Shown: positions 8,999-19,400 of the stretch, in pieces
Layout of the letters: every line of letters begins with the position of its first letter
How positions within the stretch are numbered: position 1 is the first letter of the stretch
NCBI RefSeq assembly: GCF_014203735.1
Contig: NZ_JACHJQ010000015.1
Span: 1 to 64,000 of the forward strand
From: Actinophytocola algeriensis
Lineage (GTDB): Bacteria; Actinomycetota; Actinomycetes; Mycobacteriales; Pseudonocardiaceae
DNA: 64,000 nt
Reading direction: 5' to 3'
Position numbers and translations under genes: made by a program
Notes under the pieces: generated by a model
Told to the model about the DNA's origin: nothing
The model's database searches: none
The model's input: the letters and a program-made list of their open reading frames with translations, nothing else

Positions 8999-9277
8999 CG
9001 CGGTCGATCGTCTCGGCCGTTCGTCCCGGAGAGCGGCGGATCGATGACCCCTGAACGAGCCGCGGTAGGCGGTCGGTGTCGAGCCGAGTTCGGTGCGGAA
9101 GTGCGCCCTGAGTCGCTCGCCGGTGCCGAAAGCGGTTCGGCGCGCCACGGTGTCGACCGGCAGGTCGATGGTCTCCAGCAGTTCCTGAGCCCGCCGCAGC
9201 CGCTGGTCCAGCAGGTACCGCATCGGGCTGGAACCGGTCAGCGCGTGGATCCGCCTGCGGAGCGTGCGCTCGCTGAC
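8996..9277 (-). pseudogene. AraC-family regulator, C-terminal DNA-binding part only
   Basis: The frame reads VSERTLRRR, MRYLLDQRLRRAQELLE and PVDTVARRTAFGTGERLRAHF, the two helix-turn-helices of an AraC/GlxA-type regulator. Everything upstream of the first recognition helix is gone: the coding sequence stops exactly where the tRNA-Pro 3'-end copy begins at 9278. The regulator has therefore been cut by recombination at this att-like site. Its 3' end merges with the transposase remnant. Confidence 0.75.
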
Positions 9278-9460
9278 GATTTGAACCTGCGACCCCTTGA
9301 CCTTATTCGGGTCCATCCTGACCTGCGGCGACCTACGCTCCTCCCCTGCTGACCTGCAAGAACGTGCCCATCGTCTGCTGTTCGCCGTCATCGTCTACCG
9401 ACGTCATTCTGGGAAATTCTGGGTTGGAGAATCCTGTGTAGACATTCGTTTACGCAGGTC
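9278..9460. repeat. Outer end of segment A: tRNA-Pro 3'-end copy plus conserved element end
   Basis: Bases 9278-9302 are 25 bases identical to the T-arm/anticodon-stem side of tRNA-Pro at 44869-44942. The following sequence (TTATTCGGGTC, TGACCTGCGGCGA, a second TGACCTGC, then CATTCTGGGAAATTCTGGG at 9405) aligns with 24029-24150, the same end of segment B. GTTTACGCAGGT near 9449 is the reverse complement of a motif in the opposite ends of A and B. This is read as the distal attachment site of segment A. Confidence 0.75.
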
Positions 9461-9805
9461 AAGCCCTTACTGAGACGTTACTGCCCGAGTGTCACCATGC
9501 GGGAACCAGCGCCTGAGATAGGTATGCCGCCAGCCTCCCGACCATCCTGGTGTGATGGAACCCGGTCTCGCGACGTTCGATCACACCCCTCGCCACAGGC
9601 TCCCCTGCTCTCACCGGAGCGTCTTCGAGGATGCTCGGCGATAATGCCGCCCGATCACCAGTTGCGAATGCTCGTAGACGTAGTCCTCGAGCATGCTGAC
9701 ACCGAGCCACCAACACTCACACATGGGTCAGACCGACAGCGACGTCTCGCGGCGAACATCCGCTTCTGCCGCGAGTCGGTCGCTGACTGTGGCCAGGCCC
9801 TCTGT
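9461..9805. other. Stretch without a recognisable gene inside segment A
   Basis: Overlapping open frames on both strands show no domain, ribosome binding site or homologue that I recognise. I see nothing further here. Confidence 0.45.
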
Positions 9806-10024
9806 TCATCCGGCTTGCTTGAGCACCGTGACGACCCCGGCGACCACGTCGAGGGTCATCGCGCCGTCGCCGTGTAGCCACGCAACGGCGGTGCTGTGGC
9901 CGCGGGGATGTTCTGCTCCGGAAGCTTCGTCGCCCAGGCGGTAGCGCTCAGGCGGCTCAGCCGAGAACCGGCGGGTCTGCTCGCGCACGTCCCCCTCGAG
10001 TACCTGCCCTACATGCTTGTCCAA
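9806..10024 (-). CDS. Small hypothetical protein downstream of the RHS toxin/immunity pair
   Basis: A possible 72-residue product starting at a TTG, 35 bases after the immunity gene stop. It has a plausible mixed composition, with an acidic/basic N-terminal half and a hydrophobic tail (DVVAGVVTVLKQAG), but no recognised domain and only a weak ribosome binding site. Being in line with the toxin and immunity genes it could be a second immunity protein or a remnant of one. It may not be a gene. Confidence 0.3.
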   Translation of the reverse strand: MDKHVGQVLEGDVREQTRRFSAEPPERYRLGDEASGAEHPRGHSTAVAWLHGDGAMTLDVVAGVVTVLKQAG

Positions 10025-10059
10025 CTCGCCGACGCCGCTTATCGGGCATGTCGCCGAAG

Positions 10060-10497
10060 CTAAAGGGCCTTCAACTGGGCCCCGATCTCGACGACATCCG
10101 TGGAGTCACCCCAGCCGTTCTCGGCACACCGACCGACGAATGCGCGGGCACAATCACGCAGTCCGCCCACCCACAGTCGCGTCAGGACGTTCTGCTGGAA
10201 ACAGACCTGTCCGTTCCTGCGTCCCTGCACCGACATCATCTCGGTGTCCACCAGGTCCAGCCGCACGTCGAAAGGACCGTCGAAGAACGGGAAGTAGGTC
10301 GGCATGTCGGGATGACGTAGTGACCTCGTGGCCTTGATGGCCGCCGTCAGCACCGCCGCAGGCAGGTCATCCCAGGCCCCTCCCGGGAATGCCTCGGCTC
10401 CGGCCTCGATCCAGATGGCACCCCAGATGGCACCGGACTTCGCCATGTCCAACGAGGCCAGGTTACATCTGATCCTGAGTGCGGACTCCGCGTTCAC
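10060..10497 (-). CDS. Probable immunity protein for the RHS/EndoU toxin
   Basis: A 145-residue soluble protein with no signal peptide, starting at a GTG that overlaps the toxin stop codon (GTGA), so it is translated together with the toxin. It is moderately acidic and rich in tryptophan and aromatic residues (AIWGAIWIEAG, TYFPFFDGPFD). I do not recognise the family. Its position immediately after a polymorphic toxin, its overlap and its size are the usual marks of a cognate immunity gene that keeps the producer and its kin safe from the toxin domain. The function is inferred from context only. Confidence 0.65.
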   Translation of the reverse strand: MNAESALRIRCNLASLDMAKSGAIWGAIWIEAGAEAFPGGAWDDLPAAVLTAAIKATRSLRHPDMPTYFPFFDGPFDVRLDLVDTEMMSVQGRRNGQVCFQQNVLTRLWVGGLRDCARAFVGRCAENGWGDSTDVVEIGAQLKAL

Positions 10498-13400
10498 TGC
10501 GGATACGCCGTTTCGATCGTCTTCGTCTTGATGTTCACCCACATCTCGATGGTCATCCCGTTCGCGTATCCCCGCATCTTGATCCTGTCACCTTGAGCGG
10601 GACCGACCCGCTGCGCGTTACGATATGCCTGACGCACAGTGTGCGCGATCGTGTCAGCCGACATGAAATCATAGAACTTGTCCTTGTGCCCACCGCTTCT
10701 CTGACTTTCTATGTATCCCTTCCCTTGAGCGGTGTGATTCTTGACGATGTGTTCGACATCGATATCGATGGCCTTCCAGGACGGCAGGTTCATCGCCTTA
10801 CCCCCGCGCTGCGCCGCCTTCGCGGCCGCGGCGCCCCACCCCGCGAACGGCACGGTGGCCGCGCAGGACAACCCGGCGTTCAACGAGTCTCCATCCGCGG
10901 CGTACCAGCCACAGTTCAGGCCGTCTGCCCACTCGCCTGCCACCGGGAGGAGACCCAGCAAGTCGAGCAGCAGGTGCCCTGCGTCACCCGCATCGGGCGG
11001 AGGTTGGTACACGTAACCGGGAATCGGATCCAACTGGCTCAACCGGTAATCGTCGCCGCCGTTCTCGAACAGGTCCCACTGCCCGGGACTCAGTTCGATC
11101 CCTCGACGATCCAACTCTTCGAGGTCGATCATCGGACGACCGTCGCTGCCGATCCGCCCTGGGTAGCGGCCCTGTGAAGTTGGCCAATTGCACGCGTCGC
11201 AATAGTGAGGTTGTTCGATCTCAGACGGTGAGTACTGGGCGTTCTGCAGGAGTGGGCTGTCGCCGGTGAGCGAGTTCTCCAGGTCCCGGTAGCTCTCGTT
11301 GATGTCGTCGATCGGGTCCTGGTAGTCGCTTGCCGTCTTGGATGGGAGGTCCGGGGCTGGGGACACCGGGGCGGTGATCGAGCCGCCGTAGAGCGGGGCC
11401 AGCATCGCACCTGGGATGGGCAGCGGGTTGTTCAGTGCCGCTACTCGGTTGGCCTGGCGGGCCGCAATCGCCGGGTCCGGACGAGGTGCGTCGGCGCCGC
11501 CCCGGCCGCCGCCGCTCGGGCCGTTGAACGAGCCCGTCAGTGAGCCGCTCGCTCCCCCTGGGTTGTAGTCCAGGTTGGCGCTGCCCCCGTTGCACGAAGC
11601 AAAGGCCAGCACTCCTGTGCAGCAGTCGACGGCCAGGACTTCCGGTGGCAGTGAGCCACCACAGCTCGAGCCGCCCGGTAGGCCGCCCAGGCCGCTGCCT
11701 ATCTGGCCGCCGGAGTCCGGCCAGACGCACACCGCGTTCTCCGGGTTACCGGGCAGGTCCTGGCATTCCTGCGGGTTGTGGCCGCTCGGGTCGCTGTAGT
11801 TCATCGGGGACGACGCGCCGTAGGAGTAGCGGTTCGCCATCGGGGACGGGGTGGTCGGGAGGGCGGCGCTGTCCCGGCTCGTGAAGCCACCCGAGGACGG
11901 GTCGTACCAGCGGGCCGTCATGTTGACCTGGTCGGTGTCCGGGTCCGTGTAGTCGCCCTGGTAGCCAATCGTGCGTTCCGTGCCGCCGGTGACCTTGCCC
12001 CACGGGTCGTACGCCGTGCTGTCCGACACCGTGCCGCCCGTGGCGAGGAGGCTCGCGATCACGTCACCGTGCTGGTCGGAGACGGTCAGGCTCGTGTCGG
12101 CGCCTGTCCGCGTGGACAGCAGTTCGCCCCACGGGCCTCGGCCGAAGGTCGTCGTGCCGTCGGTGGCCAGTTCGTTAGTCGCGCCGCTGTAGGCGAACTC
12201 CGCGCCGTTGCGGGTGGCGACCCGGTCCAGGGCGTCATAGGTATACGCCGCGGCGCCCTGCTGTGTGAGGCGGTCGAAGCCGTCGTAGGTGACCGGGGCG
12301 CCTGACTTCGACGACAGAGTGCCGCGCGGCGTGTAGGAATACGTGTCCGTGCCGTCGGACTGCAGACGGTTGCGCTGGTCGTACGTGGCGATCTTCGCAC
12401 CCGCCGCCACACGATTGCTCGCCGCGTCCCAGCCGTACGTCGTCGTGGTCGGTGAGCCGCCCGCGGGCTGGTGGGTCCAGCTCGTCAGGCGGTCCGCCCG
12501 GTCGTAGCCGTAGGTGTTCACACCCGCGTCGGCCAGGCCGGTCGTCTCCTTGCGGGTGAGGCGGTCGTTCAGGTCGTAGCCGTACTCCAGACTCGCGCCC
12601 GCCAGGCTGTCCGTGACCGGACGCGCCAGGTCGTCGTAGGTGAACTCACGCAGGCGACCGCCGCCATAGTCCACCGTGGACAGCAGACCGCTGTCGTTGT
12701 AGTTGAGCACCTGGGTGACGCCCGTGATGCCGTGCTGCATCGTGGTCAGGCGGCCGGTTGTGTAGCCGAAGTTCGCGGTGCCGGACGCGTCGGTCCTGCT
12801 GACCACGTTGCCGTCGGCGTTGTACGTGTAATTGGTGTCGCCGGACGGGCCGCCCGTCGACAGGAGCGCGTCCCGGTCGTTGTACGTGAACCGGTTCTCC
12901 CCCGAGGAGGAGGACGCGCTGATCACGCGGCCCAGCGCGTCGTGGTCGTACGAGTTTGCCGGGGTGTTCGTGGCGGTCTCGCCGGTCAGACTGCCGAGCA
13001 GGTCGTAGGTGCTCGTGCGGTCGACATTGCCAGGAAGGTCCGTGCCGACCGGGTTCGCCGCGGCGTCGTAGGCGACCGTCCAGGTGCGGTCTGCCGGGTT
13101 CGGGTGAGCCGTTGTGGACGGTTCGATCACCGACTCCGGCAGGCCCCATTCGTTGACGGTGTACTCGGTGGTGTTGCCGCGGCCGTCGGTGTAGCGGGTT
13201 TGGTTGCCCGCGGCGTCGTAGCCGAACGTCGTCGTGATCGACTCCGTCGCCGAGACCGGTTCCACCTGCTCCCGCAGGCGGCCCAGCGCGTCGGACGTGT
13301 ACCGGCTGACCTGACCCAGCGGGTTGGTGACCGATGCCAGGTTGCCCGCCCGGTCGTGCGCGAACTTCGACTTGCGCAGCGGGACACCGGCCGGGGTCAG

Positions 13401-16400
13401 GTCCAGTACCTGGGTCGGGCGGCCAGCGAGGTCGTAGTGCGTGCGCTGCTTGCGGCCCGCCTCGTCGGTGGTCGTCGCCTGGCGGCCGGACCTGTCGTAG
13501 CCCAGCGCGGTCGTAACGCCGGACGGGTCCGTCGCGGAGATCAGCTGGTTCAGTGTGTCGTAGGTGTACGAGCCGGTGGCACCGGACGGGGCCTTGACGC
13601 TGAGCAGGTTCGACGCGTCGTCGTAGGTGAACTCGCTCGTGTACGTGCCCGGTGCCGGGTACCGCTCCAGCTCACTGGTGGTCTGCAGGCGGCCGAGGTC
13701 GTCGTAGGTGTACTCGTTGCGGGCACCCATCGGGTTGGTCGCGGAGAGCAGCTCTCCTGTGCGGGTGTAGCTGTACTGCCACGTGCCGCCAGACTCACCC
13801 GCCTGGTCGGCGTGCGGGTCGGTCTGGGTGGTCAGGCGGCCCAGTTGGTCGTACCCGTACCGGGTCACGGCGCCGCGCGGGTTCGTCGAGGTCGTGACCC
13901 GGCTCATGGCGTCGTAGGTGGTCGAGGACGTTGCGGTGATGGGGTTGCCGCCCGGCGGCGTGTACTCGGGTGACGTGGTCGAGACGAGCCTGCTCAGCTT
14001 GTCGTAGCCGTACCGCCACGTCTCGCCGTTCGCGTCCGTCACGTGAGTGGTTGCGCCGAACGTGTCGTAGCCGGTGGCCGTGGCGGGCCGGGTCGGGCCG
14101 CCGGGTTCGGTCTCGACCTCTGGTGCCGTCGCCGTCACCAGGCGGCCCAGGGCGTCGTACCGGTAGTCGGTCGTCGCGCCCGTCGGGTCTGTTGTGGACG
14201 TGACAAGGCCGCGCTGGTCGTGGCCGTAGGTGGTGGTGAGGTCCTCGGTTCCGGTGTGGACGGTCTCACTCGTCTGCCTGCCGGCGGTGTCGTAGCCGAA
14301 GTCCACTACTTCCGCGGTGACGTCGTCGAACTCGCCGGTGTTGGATTCGCGGCCGGTCATGCGGACCTGAGTGACGTTGCCGTTCAGGTCGTATGTCCAC
14401 CCGGTGCGGCGGGCGAGGCCGTCCGGGTCGGCGGTCATGGCGCTGCGGCGCCCCACAGCATCGGTCTCGTATGTGGTCTTGCGGCCACCGGCGGTGATCT
14501 GGCTCTTGAGGTTGCCCGCGTCGTCGTAGTCGTTCGTCGCGAGGACGAGGTTGCGGGAGGTGGCGATGGTGTCCTTGAGGAGACCGTCGTCGTGGTACCG
14601 GTAGGCGGTGGTCCGGCCCATGGCGTCGGTGCTGCTGGTCAGCTCGCCGTTCAGTGCGTAGGCGTAGGAGGCGAGGACCAGGTAGTCCTTCGGGCCCGGC
14701 TGCGCACCGCCCGGGTCGCCGGTCCAGCCGCGCAGCCGCACTTCGGCGAGCTTGTTGCGCCGGGTGTAGGTGTAGTCGTACTGGACACCGCTCGCGTCGA
14801 CCATCCGGGTGGTGTTTCCGAACGCGTCGTAGCCGAAGCTGGTCTCGTTGCCCTCGGCGTCGGTCATCCGCACGACGCGGTTGTGGCTGTCGTACAACAG
14901 GGTCGCGACGCGGGTCGGGTCGTCACCCTCGATGTCGTCGGCCTTTGCCTCGGTCGGGTTGCCGTCGGCGTCGTAGGTGGTCGTGATGCGCAGGCGGTGG
15001 GATTCGCCGGTGACCTCGTTCGTGACCGCGGGCGCGGTGGTGACGGTCGGGCGGGACAGCTTGTCGTAGGTGACCGTCGTGGTGACGCCGGCCGGGAAGC
15101 TGTCCGAGATCTCCGTGCTAGTGGTGCGGCGGCCGAGTTCGTCGTAGGTGAATCTGGTGACGAGGCCGGTCGCGGAGCGGATCTCGGCGAGGTCACCGGT
15201 GCGGAAGTACCCGTAGGTGGTGACCGCGCCACGCGGGTTCGTGGTCGTGTGCACCAGGCCGGCCGGGGTGTTGCCGCCGCCCACTGCCGGGGTGCTGTCG
15301 GTCGTGTAGGTGTGGCGGACGACCGCGCCGTCCGGTGTCGTCTGCGTCTCCAGATCGCCGCGAGTCGTGTACGTGTACGCGGTGCGGTACCGGTTGTCGA
15401 TCGCGGAGCTGGACCGGGCGTCGCGAGTCGCGATCACCTTGTCCAGCCTCGGATCGGTGAGGTTGGAACCGACCGGGGTGTACTCGAAGTACGCGGTCTG
15501 GCACGAGGTTCCGGTCCGGCAGGTTCTGCGGGACGTGAGGTTGCCGCGGGCGTCGTGGGTCAGTGTCACCGACTTGCCGAGTTCGTCGGTGATGGTGTTC
15601 TGGAACCCGTTGGTGTCGTAGGTGAACGTACGCGCGCCCTGCATGTCGACGGGCGGGAACGACTCGTCACCGCCGCCGATCGGGATCTCGCAGAACGGCT
15701 CCTCCTCCGGCGGCGGGCACTCGTACGGTGGCGGGGTCGGAATCGATTCGACCGGCGGCGGCTCGTCCTCCGGGCGGGACTGGCCGATCGGCGCGAGGTA
15801 GCGCAGGATGCGGCCGCGCAGCGGGTCGTAGTCGTAGAAGTAGGCACGGTTGCCGGGGTCCGCGACCCGGACCGTGCGGATGATGTTGTCCCTGGTGCCG
15901 GTGACCATCGGAGCGCCGATGCTCCAGGTGCCGCCGTTGCGGTCGGTGTACTCGAGCAGCCGGTCGCGGCCGGTGTCGTACCGCATCTCCGCGGCCGTCT
16001 TGCCACTGGGCAGCACGGTCTTGCTCATCTGCGGCGCCCCGGCGCGCGCCCGGTGGTGCGACTGCACCGCGGTCAGCCCGAGCGGGTGCTGGTAGACCGC
16101 GACCTCGTCGATCACACCGGCGAACGAGCGGCGCTGCGCGGTCCCCCACCCCGGGAGGTGCGACGGGGTGATCGCGAACGCCGCGCCGACCTGGCTGTGG
16201 TTGTAGGCGCTGTGGTCGATCGCGCCCGCGCGGGTGCCGACGACCTGGCCGTCGAGGTACAACGTCTGGCTGTCGATGGTGCTCGAGAGCACCACGTGGT
16301 GCCACTGGTTGTCGTTGACCGTGCCCGTGGACACGAACTGGTTGACCGTCCCGGTCCAGAACTGCCCTCGCAGCTTGCCGTCGGTGTCCACATAGACCAG

Positions 16401-19400
16401 CGGAACCGCCGCGGTCGGGGTCACGCCGTCGGGCTGGTTCTGGATACCCAGGAGCGGACCGCCGGTCGACGTGCGGAACCACATCTCCACCGTCAGTTCA
16501 CGGCTCTTGCGAACCGTCCCCTGCGGGAGAGTCATCGCTGATGTGGTGCCGTTGAAAGTCGCCGCGGTGTCGCTGTCGACGATGCCCGCCGCACCGAGGG
16601 CGACGTCGGAGTACGTGGCCTTGTCGGTGCCGAGGTTGATGCCGATCTGGCTCTGCGCCTCGGTTCCGGACGGGTCACCGAGGCGCCAGTACGAGTCGGG
16701 TTTCGCGTCGACGACCGTGCTGCGGTAGTGCGAGCCTGCGGTGTACTCGTAGGTGGTGCAGCCGTCGGTGGGGTCGCAGACCTGGGTGAGCCGGTCGCCG
16801 TCGTAGGTGTAGGTCCAGGTCAGCGGCGTCCCGTTCACCGGGTCGGTGCTGACGGTGCGGATGTGCGCACCGGACCAGGTGATCGTGAGCTTGCGGCCGC
16901 TGGTGCGGTTGGTGACGGTGCTGAGTTCGCCGTCGCTGCCGTAGGTGAACGCGACCGAGCGGCCCGCGTTGTCGTAGATCTCCGACGGGCGGCCATCGGC
17001 GCGGAACACGTACAGGGACGCGGACTTGTCGGTCAGCGTCCACCCGCCGCCCTCCGCTGCGGTGCGGGGCACGAGCGTCGCGTACCGGCCTGGCGGCGGC
17101 ACGAGACGGCCGCCGGTGGGCTGGCCGCTCGCGTCGAGGTTGGCGCCGAACCGGGCCTGCTGTCCGTCGGGGTAGGTGACGACGACGTTGCCGGAGCCGT
17201 CGTGGTCCGGGGTGATCCGCATGTCGTACTGGCTGGACCAACCGGCGCCGAACGCGGAATCGGCACGTGGATCGAGGCTGTTGTAGGTGCGGACCACCGA
17301 CAGCTTCGGGCCGATCGTGGACACGGTCGCGTCGACCGCGCTCGCGGTGTAGTTGCCGACCTGTGGGTCGAACTCGCCGGACCGGCCGCCGTAGGGCGCG
17401 TTGCCGAGGTGTGCGGTGATCTCCGGCTGCGGCACGGCGGTCAGCAACGCGCTGAAGGGCGTCGGCTCGTTCTCCGACGTGCCGTCCGAGGCGTACACGC
17501 GCCAGTGGTAGGTCTTGCTCCACTGCAACCGCCCGGCCGGCACCGTCCACGTGGGACTTGCCTGGCGGCCGGAGTCGAAGCAGTTGGTCTTGTTCTCGTC
17601 ACAGACCTCGAACCGGTACTGCGGTGCGGACCCGGGCGGCGCGTCGATGTCGACGGCGCGCGCCCACAGGCTCGGTGTCAGCGACGGCGCGGAGTACCCG
17701 TTGGGTGGGTACAGCTCCTGCACGACCGGCGGGATGTCCACCACGGTGAGGATGAGGACGGCGGGGGCGATCTGTTCGTCGGTGAACACCGGGCCGCCGC
17801 GGCGCATCATGGTGAACTCGAGCCGGTAGGTGCCAGGTTGCAGCGGCTTGATGAACGCGTCGAGCGTGACCGAGGAGCCTCGTGGGACTGTCCCAGACAA
17901 CGCGGCCGACTCGGACCAGCCGAGATACCCGCCGTTCCCGTTGAAGATCCGGTAGGCGAGGGCGTAGCCGGACGTCCACGGGTCCACGCCGCGGTTGGTG
18001 ACCTTCAGCTTGACCTTGCCGCCCTGCAGCCGCGTCACCGGCGGGTCCGGGACCGGGTTGACGAACTCGTAGTCGGCGTTGAACGGCGTGTGGGTGATCG
18101 CGAGCCGAGGCGGGTTCGCGGTGCCGGCCTGGGCGAACTTCTTCCAGCCGTACACATCGGTCTCGGAGGCGCGGACAGTCAGGCCGTGGTTGTCCTGCTG
18201 TCCGTTCGCCCACCGCTGCACCAGATCACGGCCGGCATTGCCCAGCGGGATGGCCTCCGTCGCGGTCGGGCATCGCGACGTCGTCGTTCCACTCGCGATG
18301 AACCCATGCGCGAAGCTCTTGCCCGCGAGAGCGGCCTGCGTGAAGGTGGGTCCTGGGTAGGAGTGACCGGAGCCCGCAGTCCACTGCTGAGTCACCGCGT
18401 GGATGGTCACCGGGCGCGGGTTGCAGGACCAGGAGTGGTAGTTGGTCAGCGACAGCTGCGCACCGAAGATCTTGTGGCCCGCGAGGTCGTCCTCGACATC
18501 GGGGAAGGAAAGATAGCTCGCGGCGGTGTAGCTGCCGCCGGAGTCGGTGGCACGACCAACCTTGAGGTCGTCGGTGTTGCTGAAGTTGCTGCCGTCGCTG
18601 TTGCGCTGCACATACATGCTCGACGCGGCAGCACGCACCTCGACCGGCGGGTCGACCGTCACCGGGTACACGCGCCGTGGGTCCCGCAGCCACTTCTCGT
18701 CGAGAGTCATCCGGATCGCGTCGCCCACCAGTTCGTAGGTGACGCCGAAGGAGGTCGCGTACTCCCCCATGCGCTCGTCGTACGCGGAATCGAACATGAA
18801 CCCGCGCGGAACGCGCGCCCGTTCGGTTCCCTTCTCGTCGCGGAAGACGATCGCACCCGCGACGATGGATGTCCGCAAGCCACCGGTCTTGAGCGGGAAC
18901 AGCCATTCCCGGGGCGCGTCCGGGGACTTCAGCGCGATGGTCTCCTTGAGCCCGCGAGTGGTCACCTCGAGCCGCAGGTCCGCGTCCGAACGCACGTCCG
19001 GATAGGTGATGGCGCTGCCGTCGACCGTCCCCACCGACGTCGCCGCACCGTCCACACCGAACTCGAGCCGGTGCTTGCCGTCGAGGTCGAGCCGTGCCAC
19101 CGGACCGGCCCCGGTCGCCTCGGCCGTCCAGACCCGGACGGAGTCCGCCGCGTTGCGCCAGTCCTCTCCGTCCGGCACGAGCCGGGTGTCGATGGGCCGC
19201 CAGGCGCCGTCGGCGCCCTTGAAGTTGAGCGGGTCCCGGCTGAACTCCGTCGTCTGCGTGCCGTCCGCGTTCTCGTAGGTGCGCTGCGACTCCTTGCGCA
19301 GCAAGGGCAGCTCACGACTGGTCGCGGCGTCGAACCCACGTACGGCGGGGTCCTGCGACTCACCGACGCGTGCGACGTTGCGCGCGTCGTCGGCCTCCTG

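Noticed and set aside
14043-16541. 832-residue plus-strand frame opposite the RHS gene
   Set aside because: Same reason: periodic V/G/R composition that mirrors YD repeats on the real strand.
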